The notes: generated from the letters alone by a model not told the origin. Shown: positions 49,639 to 58,574, counted from the first letter of the stretch. The stretch: 64,000 nucleotides of DNA from Pseudomonas monsensis (GCF_014268495.2 NZ_CP077087.1:4855001-4919000), one strand, 5' to 3'. Numbers and translations: made by a program.

Positions 49639-50312
49639 GTGCAGCGCTCATTGAACAGGTAGCCGAGACCCCGCACGGTGTCGATCGGTTTGAACCCGGC
49701 CGGGCCTTCGAGCTTGCGGCGCAAACGGCCGACCAGCACTTCGATGACATTCGGATCGCGTTCGTCGTCATCCGGGTAAAGCTGTTCCATCAAGCGATCC
49801 TTGGGCACCACTTGCTGGTGGTGCCGCATCAGGTATTCAAGGATGCGGTATTCGTAGGCCGTCAACGCCAGCGGCTCTTCATCCAGCGATGCCTGTTTGC
49901 GATTCAGGTCGAGCAACAACGGCCCGGCGACGATGGTCGATTGGGTGAACCCGCTGGAGCGGCGCAACAGGGCATTCAGCCGCGCATCGAGTTCTTCGAA
50001 CTGGAACGGCTTGACCAGATAGTCGTCGGCGCCGGCGGCGAGGCCTTCGACCTTGTCCTGCCAGTTGCCGCGCGCGGTGAGGATCAGGATCGGGAAAGCC
50101 TTGCCGCCGGAGCGCAACTGGCGAATCAGGTCGAGACCGCCCATGCCCGGCAAGCCCAGATCGATCACCGCCAGATCGAAGTTGAACTGTCCGGTCTGGT
50201 ACAGCGCCTCTTCGGCATTGGCCACGGACTCGACCACGTGACCGCTCTCCGTGAGGCGGGTTTGCAGGTGATGACGCAACAGCGCTTCATCTTCGACGAC
50301 CAACAATTTCAT
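49635..50312 (-). CDS. phoP: Response regulator PhoP
   Basis: A 225-residue OmpR-family regulator, nearly identical by eye to remembered P. aeruginosa PhoP: KLLVVEDEALLRHHL, D51 in LAVIDLGLPGMGG, ILTARGNWQDKVEGLAAGADDY, and the winged helix LTAYEYRILEYLMRHHQQVV with DTVRGLGYLFNERC. GGGAGAGCGTT precedes the ATG. Divergent from the dienelactone-hydrolase gene; a single REP lies in the gap. Confidence 0.97.
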   Translation of the reverse strand: MKLLVVEDEALLRHHLQTRLTESGHVVESVANAEEALYQTGQFNFDLAVIDLGLPGMGGLDLIRQLRSGGKAFPILILTARGNWQDKVEGLAAGADDYLVKPFQFEELDARLNALLRRSSGFTQSTIVAGPLLLDLNRKQASLDEEPLALTAYEYRILEYLMRHHQQVVPKDRLMEQLYPDDDERDPNVIEVLVGRLRRKLEGPAGFKPIDTVRGLGYLFNERCT

Positions 50313-50354
50313 AACGCTCTCCCGGGTAAATCAAACGCTCCAACTTCAACAGCC

Positions 50355-50388
50355 TACCTGTGGGGGCGAACCTGCTCGCGAAGGCGAC
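50355..50388. repeat. Single REP upstream of phoP
   Basis: TACCTGTGGGGGCGAACCTGCTCGCGAAGG, an unpaired REP arm. Confidence 0.7.
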
Positions 50389-50532
50389 GGCACAGGCAAC
50401 AACTTTCTCACTGCTGTTCGGTAGGGTGCAAGGTTAGCAAGCCGCCCCTGTACCTGCCCTGAACACTCTCTGAACCGGCGCCGAATCAAATCGACTAGGC
50501 TGTCCTGACCACTTTCGACAAGGAGACCGACC

Positions 50533-51324
50533 ATGCGCCTGTTCCTCGCACTCACCCTGCTCGCTGTCAGCAGCCTGGCCAACGCCGCGATCAAGACTCA
50601 GGAGATTCCCTACCAGAGCGCCGACGGCACACAACTGATCGGCTATTACGCCTACGACGACGCGATCAAGGGCAAGCGCCCGGGCGTGGTGGTGGTGCAT
50701 GAATGGTGGGGCCTGAACGATTACGCCAAGCGCCGCGCCCGCGACCTCGCCGGGCTGGGTTACAGCGCACTGGCGATCGACATGTACGGCGAAGGCAAGA
50801 ACACCGAGCACCCGAAGGATGCGATGGCGTTCATGCAGGCCGCGACTCAGAACGCGGCCGCTGCGAGCAAGCGTTTCGAGGCCGGGCTGGATCTGCTGAA
50901 AAAACAGCCGCAGACCGACATTAATAAAATCGCCGCCATCGGCTATTGCTTCGGCGGTGGCGTGGTCCTGAACGCTGCGCGCCAGGGTGTGCCGCTGGCA
51001 GGTGTGGTGAGTTTCCATGGTGCACTGGCAACCACGACCCCGGCCACGCCCGGCAGTGTGAGGGCAAAGATTCTGGTCGAACATGGCGCGCTGGACAGCA
51101 TGGTCAGCGCCGACAACGTCACCGCGTTCAAGGCGGAAATGGACAAGGCCGGTGCCGACTACACGTTCGTCAGCCTCAACGGCGCCAAACATGGTTTCAC
51201 CAATCCGGATGCCGACCGCTTGAGCCACGGCGAACACGGTGGCCCGGATATCGGCTACAACAAGGCCGCCGATGAAAAATCCTGGGCGGACATGAAGGCG
51301 TTTTTCCAGAAAATCTTCAGCTGA
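50533..51324 (+). CDS. Exported dienelactone hydrolase family protein
   Basis: A 263-residue protein with a signal peptide (MRLFLALTLLAVSSLANAA). The DLH fold shows VVVVHEWWGLNDYAKRRAR, the nucleophilic Cys in AAIGYCFGGGVVLNAAR, the Asp in VEHGALDSM and the His in NGAKHGFTNPDAD. Classical DLH opens dienelactone in the cytoplasm; export points to another substrate. AAGGAG precedes the ATG. A perfect palindrome follows the stop. Confidence 0.9.
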   Translation: MRLFLALTLLAVSSLANAAIKTQEIPYQSADGTQLIGYYAYDDAIKGKRPGVVVVHEWWGLNDYAKRRARDLAGLGYSALAIDMYGEGKNTEHPKDAMAFMQAATQNAAAASKRFEAGLDLLKKQPQTDINKIAAIGYCFGGGVVLNAARQGVPLAGVVSFHGALATTTPATPGSVRAKILVEHGALDSMVSADNVTAFKAEMDKAGADYTFVSLNGAKHGFTNPDADRLSHGEHGGPDIGYNKAADEKSWADMKAFFQKIFS

Positions 51325-51343
51325 TCAAACGCTGCAGGATGAC

Positions 51344-51380
51344 CTGTGGCGCGAGGGAGCATGCTCCCTCGCCAAAAAAG
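51344..51380. repeat. Perfect palindrome after the hydrolase gene
   Basis: GGCGCGAGGGAGCATGCTCC with its reverse complement continuing CTCGCC; the 22 bases at 51350-51371 are self-complementary. Same family as 45344-45375. Confidence 0.85.
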
Positions 51381-51426
51381 CATGACCTACTACCCAGCAT
51401 CGACATCAACCGGCAAAATGCCCGCC

Positions 51427-52152
51427 ATGAATGTCAGCCCGATCCTTCCCGCCTGCTGCACCCCGCTCGACGCCCACTGGCCGTTGCCAAACGTCTTGCC
51501 CGACACCGTCCTGCTCAGCACCCATTTCGACCCGGCGCAACTGCTCGGGGATGATTTCCAGCGCAGCGCCGTCGTGCCGCCGCCGAGTATTCAGCGTTCG
51601 GTCGCCAAGCGTCAGGCCGAGTTTCTGGCCGGGCGTATCTGCGCCCGTGCGGCGCTGCAACAACTGCAAGGCGCAGGGGTTGTCCCGCCGATTGGCGAAG
51701 ATCGCGCACCCGTGTGGCCGCCGCACATCTGCGGCTCGATCACCCACAGCACCGGGCGTGCGGCGGCGATAGTCGCCAACAAACAGCACTGGCGCGGCCT
51801 GGGCATGGACCTGGAAAACCTGCTCGACAGCGAGCGCGCCGAACGCCTCGCCGGAGAAATCCTGACGCCGGCGGAATTGCAGCGCATGGCCGCCGGCTCG
51901 CCAGAGCAGTTGGGCCTGTGCGTGACGCTGACTTTTTCGGTGAAAGAAAGCCTGTTCAAGGCGCTGTATCCGATCGTGCAACAGCGTTTCTATTTCGAGC
52001 ACGCTGAAGTGCTGGAGTGGACGGCGCAAGGTCACGTGCGACTGCGGCTGCTGACCGATCTGTCCGCAGAATGGCGTCATGGCACTGAGCTGGAGGCGCA
52101 ATTTGGGGTGCAGGAGGGGCAGTTGTTGAGTCTGGTGAGCATCCCTGCCTGA
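51427..52152 (+). CDS. pcpS: 4'-phosphopantetheinyl transferase PcpS
   Basis: A 241-residue Sfp/EntD-type PPTase, matching the length of P. aeruginosa PcpS (242 from memory). Motifs: GSITHSTGRAAAIVA, the metal-binding GLGMDLENLLD, and FSVKESLFKALYPIVQQRFYFE. It transfers phosphopantetheine from CoA to acyl carrier proteins; in Pseudomonas one enzyme serves both fatty-acid and secondary-metabolite carriers. Several upstream in-frame ATGs exist; 51427 matches the expected length. Confidence 0.94.
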   Translation: MNVSPILPACCTPLDAHWPLPNVLPDTVLLSTHFDPAQLLGDDFQRSAVVPPPSIQRSVAKRQAEFLAGRICARAALQQLQGAGVVPPIGEDRAPVWPPHICGSITHSTGRAAAIVANKQHWRGLGMDLENLLDSERAERLAGEILTPAELQRMAAGSPEQLGLCVTLTFSVKESLFKALYPIVQQRFYFEHAEVLEWTAQGHVRLRLLTDLSAEWRHGTELEAQFGVQEGQLLSLVSIPA

Positions 52153-52175
52153 AATCTTTATCGCCGCTCAGGACC

Positions 52176-52247
52176 CCATTGCCGGCCGGCCCGCTCCCCC
52201 AGGCTCCGGGCGTGCGCAAGCCCTGTGGAAGCTGCCTTGCCAGCGAC
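52176..52247. repeat. Degenerate REP pair
   Basis: CCGGCCGGCCCGCTCCCCCA and CCCTGTGGAAGCTGCCTTGC resemble eroded REP arms. Confidence 0.5.
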
Positions 52248-52273
52248 GGGGCCAGCAAAACCATCACAAATAC

Positions 52274-53884
52274 TCAACGTCGCTCCTGATTCCTCGGCCA
52301 GCTCAGGCTGAAACACGCCCCTCCCAGACTCTTGCTCTTGCCAATGATCGCCCGGCCGTCATGCCAATGGATGATCCGGCGCACGATCGACAACCCCAGA
52401 CCGTGCCCGCCCGACGCTCGCGTCCGGCTGTCATCCAGGCGCAGGAACGGCGTGAAAATCCGCTCCCACGCCACCTCCGGCACACCTGGCCCGTCATCCT
52501 CGACATCGACCCGACAACGCAACTGCCCGACCTGATAACTCACCGTGACCTTCGAACGCGCATGGCGCATGGCGTTGCTCACCAGATTCTGCAGCGCCCG
52601 GTGCAGATAACGCGGCTCGGCCTCGACCCAGGCCCCGTCATTATCGGCAGCAGACAGACACAACCCCCGCTGCACCGTGACTTCGGCACGCAACGGCGCC
52701 AGTTCCTCGATGACTTGATTGACCAGCGCATCCAGATCAATGCGCTGGAACGTCAGCGCCGGCGAACCCTGTTCCAGACGTGCGTAAGTGAGCATTTCAT
52801 CGACCAGCTTATCGAGGTCCTCGATATCGTGATCCATGCCTTCGCGGTACTTTTCCAGCGCCTGCGGCGTGGTCGCCGAGCCGATCATTTCCAGACCGAA
52901 ACGCAGACGCGCCACCGGCGTGCGCAATTCGTGGGACACCGCCCGCACCAGTTCACGCTGGATGGCCAGCAACTGCTGCAAGTGCTCGGCCATTTTGTTG
53001 AAGGCTGACGCCAGCCGCCCGACCGAGTCGGCGCCGCGCGCCGGCACGCGGGTTTCCAGACTGCCCTTGGCGATCCGCGTGGCGGCGGCTTCGAGGCCAC
53101 GCAAGCGGCGCTCGAGCTGACGCACCAACAGGTAAACGATCAGGCCGATCAGGCTCAGCCCGAGCGCCGCGATCAGCACCAGCCATTGCGGCGGATACGG
53201 ATTCATCTGATACAACGGGCCGATTTCCAGCACCCACGGCGTACCGACCATGCCGGCGAACACCCGGATCGAATCGCCGCCCTTGCCCAGCGCCATCACC
53301 GTATCGCCCTCGGCGACGCGGCGGCTCTGGTCTTCGTCCATGTCGGCGTCTTCCACGGTGACCAGGCGCAGATCAAAACCGAAGCCTTTCTCTTCCTTTA
53401 TCTGCGCAAGACGCCTGGGCTGTTCGCCGACCGGCACGCGCACCAGTTCATCGGCCAGCAGGTAAATCGTCGCCCGGGCCAGTTGTTCGCTGATCTGCTG
53501 CACTTCCCCCACCAGCACAAGCTGTTCTTTATCACTGACCAGCCGGAAGACCCTGGCCGCGTGTGGGCCAGTCTGTTCTACCAAGGCCTGGCCGCGCTGC
53601 ACGCGGGTGCGCTGAGCCAGATCGAGGTCGGTCTCGGCAAACTTTTTCAGTGCCAGCGGAATGCCGAGCAATCGTTCCCACACCAGCAAGGCACGATGCC
53701 GCTCGGTTTCGTTCATCGGTTGCAGGTTGTCGGCCATCAACGAAAACGTGCCGTGGGCCAGACGCTCGCGGTACTGCTCGCTGCGCACCTGATTGAGCAG
53801 GTTCAGCGCCAGCACGCCGAGCACCGCCACCAGAATCAGCGCCGCGCACATGCCACCGTAGATGCGCAGGAAGATCGAGTTCAC
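52274..53884 (-). CDS. Sensor histidine kinase, RstB-like
   Basis: A 536-residue kinase: TM1 about 10-32, a large periplasmic domain about 33-232, TM2 about 233-254, HAMP, HisKA with H318 (RAVSHELRTPVARLRFG) and HATPase (NLVSNAMRHARSK, EDDGPGVPE, GGHGLGLSIVRRI). Its place beside nrdA, transcribed away from it, matches PA1158 of PAO1 (from memory). The E. coli RstB comparison is loose; the RstA-like partner overlaps by four bases. The C-terminal end WPRNQERR lies next to eroded REPs. Confidence 0.92.
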   Translation of the reverse strand: MNSIFLRIYGGMCAALILVAVLGVLALNLLNQVRSEQYRERLAHGTFSLMADNLQPMNETERHRALLVWERLLGIPLALKKFAETDLDLAQRTRVQRGQALVEQTGPHAARVFRLVSDKEQLVLVGEVQQISEQLARATIYLLADELVRVPVGEQPRRLAQIKEEKGFGFDLRLVTVEDADMDEDQSRRVAEGDTVMALGKGGDSIRVFAGMVGTPWVLEIGPLYQMNPYPPQWLVLIAALGLSLIGLIVYLLVRQLERRLRGLEAAATRIAKGSLETRVPARGADSVGRLASAFNKMAEHLQQLLAIQRELVRAVSHELRTPVARLRFGLEMIGSATTPQALEKYREGMDHDIEDLDKLVDEMLTYARLEQGSPALTFQRIDLDALVNQVIEELAPLRAEVTVQRGLCLSAADNDGAWVEAEPRYLHRALQNLVSNAMRHARSKVTVSYQVGQLRCRVDVEDDGPGVPEVAWERIFTPFLRLDDSRTRASGGHGLGLSIVRRIIHWHDGRAIIGKSKSLGGACFSLSWPRNQERR

Positions 53885-54603
53885 AGCGGCAGGTCTGCGC
53901 AGGCTTCAGGGACGAACAGGTAGCCTTTGCTGCGAATGGTCTTGATCAGCCGTGGATGGTCGGGGTCGTCGCCGATTTTCGGACGGATGCGCGAGATGCG
54001 CACGTCGATCGAGCGGTCCTGGCCGTCGTAGCCGATGCCACGCAGGGCGGTGAAGATTTCTTCCCGTGACAGGATGCGCCCGGCGTTGGACACCAACAGC
54101 CAGAGCAGGTCGAATTCGGCGCTGGTCAGCTCGATGCCGGTGTCGCTCAGCCAGGCTTCGCGCAAGGCGTTGTCGACCACCAGCGGGCCGAATTGCAGAC
54201 GCCGGGATTTCTCGCTGGCCGGTTCCGGTGTGTCACTGCGGCGCAGCAACGCCTGAACGCGCGCCAGCAACAGGCGCGGGCGCACCGGTTTGCACACGTA
54301 ATCGTCGGCACCGAGGTCGAGGCCCTGAATCTGATCGGCATCGTCAGTGCGTGCGGTGAGCATCAGAATCGGCCCGTCGTACTGACTGCGCACTCTGCGG
54401 CAGATGCTCAGGCCATCCTCGCCCGGCAACATCAGGTCGAGGATCACCAGATCCGGCTGCTCCCTGATGATCCGCGCCGCCGCCAGCGCCCCGTTGCCTT
54501 CAATGTCTACACGCAATCCATTGGCTTGCAGGTAGTCACGCGTCAACTCGGCCAGACGCTGGTCATCCTCGACGATCAATACCTGAAAGGCTTGTTGCTC
54601 CAC
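53881..54603 (-). CDS. OmpR-family response regulator, RstA-like
   Basis: A 240-residue regulator: VLIVEDDQRLAEL, acceptor D56 in LVILDLMLPGEDG, YVCKPVRPRLLL with the receiver Lys, and the winged helix LTSAEFDLLWLLVSN with VRISRIRPKIGDDP and IKTIRSKGYLF. Its context corresponds to PA1157. Operon with the kinase gene through a four-base overlap. nrdA lies on the other side, divergent, about 880 bases away. Confidence 0.93.
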   Translation of the reverse strand: MEQQAFQVLIVEDDQRLAELTRDYLQANGLRVDIEGNGALAAARIIREQPDLVILDLMLPGEDGLSICRRVRSQYDGPILMLTARTDDADQIQGLDLGADDYVCKPVRPRLLLARVQALLRRSDTPEPASEKSRRLQFGPLVVDNALREAWLSDTGIELTSAEFDLLWLLVSNAGRILSREEIFTALRGIGYDGQDRSIDVRISRIRPKIGDDPDHPRLIKTIRSKGYLFVPEACADLPL

Positions 54604-54663
54604 CGCTGACCTCTGCTTTCCATTGTTATTAATAAAGGAGGTACGCCTGACTCAACACAATAC

Positions 54664-54754
54664 CCCGTGGGACCGGGCTTGCTCGCGAAGGCGACGGCGC
54701 GCTCGACATTGAGGCTCCATGACACAGCGCATTCGCGAGCAAGCCCGCTCCCGC
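54664..54754. repeat. Inverted REP pair
   Basis: CCGTGGGACCGGGCTTGCTC and GCGAGCAAGCCCGCTCCCGC. The following stretch 54755-55020 holds nothing I can assign. Confidence 0.88.
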
Positions 54755-55024
54755 AACCCTGCGCCAGTCACTGACTGACATCCTGTCCCCCGTCTTTTTG
54801 TCATCTTTTCGGAGGATAAGAATGCGTACTTGTGGGCCGATTGTATAAACGGCGTACAGCCAGAACACAAGTCGGTAAATGCGTTCGGACAAGGCGGTTT
54901 TTTGTGATAGGGTTCGCGCCCTTAAAAATCCGCTGAAGCGTTTTTCCCAAGGAAAAAACGGTGACAGACGGTCTAGCTCAGCAGGTTCGCGGCCTACACG
55001 GGAATTCCGTGTTTCTTACACAAT

Positions 55025-55045
55025 TTACGCACAGGTTTATCCACA
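55025..55045 (+). promoter_or_regulatory. DnaA boxes upstream of nrdA
   Basis: TTATCCACA (55037-55045) is a perfect DnaA consensus; TTACGCACA (55025-55033) differs by one base, 12 bp upstream in the same orientation. They abut the -35 element. Confidence 0.72.
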
Positions 55046-55054
55046 GCTAGTACG

Positions 55055-55083
55055 TTGCAAGCCCCCTCGAAACGCATTATCTT
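55055..55083 (+). promoter_or_regulatory. nrdA promoter (-35/-10)
   Basis: TTGCAA and TATCTT, spaced by 17 bases. A start near 55090 would give a leader of about 390 bases. Confidence 0.7.
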
Positions 55084-55119
55084 GTAGCACGGCGCAAGGA
55101 TAGACCCTACATATAGGGT
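55072..55119 (+). promoter_or_regulatory. Paired NrdR boxes
   Basis: ACGCATTATCTTGTAG (55072-55087, 11 of 16 to acaCwAtATaTwGtgt) overlaps the -10; ACCCTACATATAGGGT (55104-55119, 13 of 16) lies just downstream. Their starts are 32 bp apart, the spacing reported for NrdR box pairs. Confidence 0.75.
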
Positions 55120-55371
55120 TTTCCGCTTAAACGCCCAACCACATTTCGGACCTGAAACTCAAGCGCTTTATTGCCAGTTTCCGGTTGAACCAAGCAAGTT
55201 TTTCAAAGCCCAAACCGCACTTGCGGATGGCATCGTTTTTCAGGTTGGAAACGACCGGAACGGTACGGGTGTTGCAGTCATGACTGTCACCCTGGAAGGA
55301 ATCCGGCTCGAGCCCTGGCTCGCAGCCAAAAACTTCGGCAAGGATGCGGCGTCATTAGCCTTTTTCCTACT

Positions 55372-55420
55372 GGTCCGAAGTTGTTATACCCGACGCCCGT
55401 CGGTTGTAGTGCTTCGGACC
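55372..55420 (+). other. Hairpin in the nrdA leader
   Basis: GGTCCGAAG (55372-55380) pairs with CTTCGGACC (55412-55420), and an inner CCGAC-GCCC-GTCGG extends it. A second hairpin GCACCA-TGA-TGGTGC follows at about 55430. No T-tract follows, so this is not a simple terminator. Confidence 0.65.
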
Positions 55421-55480
55421 AGAACGGTGAGCACCATGATGGTGCCCAAACAAACATAGAGAATGTGGAGATCACCCCCC

Positions 55481-58372
55481 ATGCAAACCGACACAACTCG
55501 CGAGAACCCGCAGGGCACCTTGCCGCAGGCCGCCGATTCGACTTCGGATCTGGCAGCCACCGCGCCTGGTCAACTGCGCGTGATCAAGCGTAATGGCACT
55601 GTCGTTCCTTACACCGATGACAAGATCACCGTCGCTATCACCAAAGCGTTTCTCGCAGTTGAGGGCGGCACCGCTGCTGCTTCGTCGCGAATCCACGATA
55701 CCGTTGCCCGCCTGACTGAACAGGTCACCGCGACCTTCAAGCGTCGCATGCCATCGGGCGGCACCATCCACATCGAAGAAATCCAGGACCAGGTCGAACT
55801 GGCCCTGATGCGTGCCGGCGAGCAGAAAGTCGCTCGTGACTACGTGATCTACCGCGATGCCCGCTCCAAGGAGCGCGCCGTTCGCACCACCGAAGAGCCG
55901 GTACAGGCCCACCCGTCGATCCGCATCACCCGCGCCGACGGTAGCCTTGCGCCTCTGGACATGGGTCGTCTGAACACCATCGTCACCGAGGCCTGCGAAG
56001 GTCTGGAAGAAGTCGATGGCGATCTGATCCAGCGCGAAACCCTGAAGAACCTGTACGACGGCGTGGCCCTGAACGACGTCAACACCGCCCTGGTGATGAC
56101 CGCGCGTACGCTGGTTGAACGCGAGCCGAACTACTCGTTCGTGACCGCCCGCCTGCTGATGGACACCCTGCGTGCCGAAGGCCTGGGCTTCCTCGGTGTC
56201 GCCGAAAGCGCCACTCACCACGAAATGGCCGACCTGTACGCCAAGGCACTGCCGGCCTACGTCGCCAAAGGTATCGAGTTCGAACTGCTGAACCCTGTGC
56301 TGGCCACCTTCGACCTGGAAAAACTGGGCAAGGCGATCAACCACGAGCGCGATCAGCAATTCACCTACCTGGGCCTGCAGACCCTGTACGACCGTTACTT
56401 CATCCACAAGGATGGCGTGCGTTTCGAACTGCCGCAGATCTTCTTCATGCGTGTGGCCATGGGCCTGGCGATCGAAGAAAAGCAGAAAGAAGACCGTGCG
56501 ATCGAGTTCTACAACCTGCTGTCGTCCTTCGACTACATGGCTTCGACCCCGACCCTGTTCAACGCCGGCACCCTGCGTCCACAGCTGTCGAGCTGCTACC
56601 TGACCACCGTTCCGGACGACCTGTCGGGCATCTACCACGCGATCCACGACAACGCCATGTTGTCGAAATTCGCGGGTGGCCTGGGCAACGACTGGACGCC
56701 GGTGCGTGCACTGGGTTCGTACATCAAGGGCACCAACGGCAAATCGCAAGGCGTGGTTCCGTTCCTGAAAGTGGTGAACGACACCGCCGTAGCCGTTAAC
56801 CAGGGTGGCAAGCGCAAAGGCGCTGTCTGTGCCTACCTGGAAACCTGGCACATGGACATCGAAGAGTTCATCGAGCTGCGCAAGAACACCGGTGATGATC
56901 GTCGTCGTACCCACGACATGAACACCGCCAACTGGATCCCTGACCTGTTCATGAAGCGCGTCTTCGATGACGGCAAGTGGACCCTGTTCTCGCCATCGGA
57001 AGTACCGGACCTGCACGACCTGACCGGCAAAGCCTTCGAAGAGCGCTACGAGTACTACGAAGCGCTGACCGAGTACCCGGGCAAGGTCAAGCTGTTCAAG
57101 ACCATCCAGGCCAAAGACCTGTGGCGCAAAATGCTGTCCATGCTGTTCGAAACCGGCCACCCATGGCTGACTTTCAAAGACCCGTGCAACCTGCGCAGCC
57201 CGCAGCAGCACGTTGGCGTGGTTCACAGCTCGAACCTGTGCACCGAGATCACCTTGAACACCAACAAGGACGAGATCGCCGTTTGCAACCTGGGCTCGAT
57301 CAACCTGCCGAACCACATCGTGGATGGCAAGCTGGACACCGCCAAGCTGCAACGCACCGTGAACACGGCCGTGCGCATGCTCGACAACGTGATCGACATC
57401 AACTACTACTCGGTGCCGCAAGCGAAGAACTCCAACTTCAAGCACCGTCCGGTCGGTCTGGGCATCATGGGCTTCCAGGACGCCTTGTACCTGCAGCACA
57501 TCCCTTACGGTTCCGACGCTGCCGTCGAGTTCGCCGACAAGTCGATGGAAGCGGTCAGCTATTACGCGATCCAGGCGTCCTGCGACCTGGCTGACGAGCG
57601 TGGCTCGTACGAGACCTTCAACGGTTCGCTGTGGTCCAAAGGCATCCTGCCGCTGGATTCGCAACAGATCCTGATCGAAGCGCGTGGCCAGAAGTACATC
57701 GACGTTGACCTGAACGAAACCCTGGACTGGGCACCGGTTCGCGCCCGTGTACAGAAAGGCATTCGCAACTCGAACATCATGGCCATCGCACCGACCGCGA
57801 CCATCGCCAACATCACTGGCGTTTCGCAGTCGATCGAACCGACCTACCAGAACCTGTATGTGAAATCGAACCTGTCGGGCGAATTCACCGTGATCAACCC
57901 GTACCTGGTTCGCGACCTCAAGGCTCGCGGTCTGTGGGACTCGGTCATGATCAACGACCTGAAGTACTACGACGGTTCGGTTCAGCAGATCGAGCGCATC
58001 CCGCAAGAACTCAAAGAGCTCTACGCGACCGCGTTCGAAGTGGACACCAAGTGGATCGTTGACGCCGCCAGCCGTCGTCAGAAGTGGATCGACCAGGCCC
58101 AGTCGCTGAACCTGTACATCGCCGGCGCCTCGGGCAAGAAGCTCGACGCGACCTACCGCATGGCCTGGTACCGTGGTCTGAAAACCACCTACTACCTCCG
58201 TGCCCTGGCCGCGACCAGCACCGAGAAGTCGACCATCAACACCGGCAAGCTGAACGCTGTTTCCAGCGGCGGCAACCACGGCGACGACTCCGTACTGGCT
58301 GCTCCGGCCGGTCCGGCACCTGTGCCAAAGGCTTGCGCGATCGACGAGCCGGACTGCGAAGCTTGCCAATAA
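55481..58372 (+). CDS. nrdA: Class Ia ribonucleotide reductase large subunit
   Basis: A 963-residue protein, the length remembered for P. aeruginosa NrdA. Two tandem ATP cones: LRVIKRNGTVVPYTDDKITV onwards (about 38-135) and SIRITRADGSLAPLDMGRLN onwards (about 148-230). The catalytic core has the redox Cys in QLSSCYLTTV, SSNLCTEITLNTN, and the C-terminal shuttle cysteines in DEPDCEACQ. It reduces ribonucleotides with the NrdB radical. ATG 55481 is used; the GTGGAG ten bases before is a weak site. nrdB is not in the next 5.6 kb; an RTX gene on the other strand follows. Confidence 0.97.
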   Translation: MQTDTTRENPQGTLPQAADSTSDLAATAPGQLRVIKRNGTVVPYTDDKITVAITKAFLAVEGGTAAASSRIHDTVARLTEQVTATFKRRMPSGGTIHIEEIQDQVELALMRAGEQKVARDYVIYRDARSKERAVRTTEEPVQAHPSIRITRADGSLAPLDMGRLNTIVTEACEGLEEVDGDLIQRETLKNLYDGVALNDVNTALVMTARTLVEREPNYSFVTARLLMDTLRAEGLGFLGVAESATHHEMADLYAKALPAYVAKGIEFELLNPVLATFDLEKLGKAINHERDQQFTYLGLQTLYDRYFIHKDGVRFELPQIFFMRVAMGLAIEEKQKEDRAIEFYNLLSSFDYMASTPTLFNAGTLRPQLSSCYLTTVPDDLSGIYHAIHDNAMLSKFAGGLGNDWTPVRALGSYIKGTNGKSQGVVPFLKVVNDTAVAVNQGGKRKGAVCAYLETWHMDIEEFIELRKNTGDDRRRTHDMNTANWIPDLFMKRVFDDGKWTLFSPSEVPDLHDLTGKAFEERYEYYEALTEYPGKVKLFKTIQAKDLWRKMLSMLFETGHPWLTFKDPCNLRSPQQHVGVVHSSNLCTEITLNTNKDEIAVCNLGSINLPNHIVDGKLDTAKLQRTVNTAVRMLDNVIDINYYSVPQAKNSNFKHRPVGLGIMGFQDALYLQHIPYGSDAAVEFADKSMEAVSYYAIQASCDLADERGSYETFNGSLWSKGILPLDSQQILIEARGQKYIDVDLNETLDWAPVRARVQKGIRNSNIMAIAPTATIANITGVSQSIEPTYQNLYVKSNLSGEFTVINPYLVRDLKARGLWDSVMINDLKYYDGSVQQIERIPQELKELYATAFEVDTKWIVDAASRRQKWIDQAQSLNLYIAGASGKKLDATYRMAWYRGLKTTYYLRALAATSTEKSTINTGKLNAVSSGGNHGDDSVLAAPAGPAPVPKACAIDEPDCEACQ

Positions 58373-58421
58373 GCTGAGCCAATCAGGCGTTGCGAGACGC
58401 CTGATGCTCTCCGGATAAAAG

Positions 58422-58461
58422 AAACCCCCGACAGACTTCTGGTTTGTCGGGGGTTTTCTTT
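58422..58461 (+). terminator. Rho-independent terminator of nrdA
   Basis: AACCCCCGACA ... TGTCGGGGGTT followed by TTCTTTT; a smaller hairpin (TCAGGCGT...ACGCCTGA) precedes it. Confidence 0.9.
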
Positions 58462-58514
58462 TGCACCTGCGCCAGCTCCCACGGGAGACTGGCAGACCGG
58501 AAAAAGCCGGGGAC

Positions 58515-58553
58515 AAAAAAAACGGCGAAACCTGAAGTTCAGATTTCGCCGCC
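58515..58553 (-). terminator. Terminator of the RTX gene
   Basis: Minus strand: GGCGAAA...TTTCGCC stem followed by GTTTTTTTT, about 20 bases after the stop. Confidence 0.82.
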
Positions 58554-58574
58554 AGTTGTTTCTACAGTGCTGCG

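Noticed and set aside
54879..55103. 74-codon frame upstream of nrdA
   Set aside because: It overlaps the DnaA boxes, promoter and NrdR box and has no homology-like features.
55090..55480. Cobalamin riboswitch upstream of nrdA
   Set aside because: I could not find the B12-box core; NrdA is the B12-independent class Ia enzyme.
55472..58516. 1014-codon open frame antisense to nrdA
   Set aside because: It mirrors the codon bias of nrdA on the opposite strand; no family motif, ribosome site or promoter supports it.
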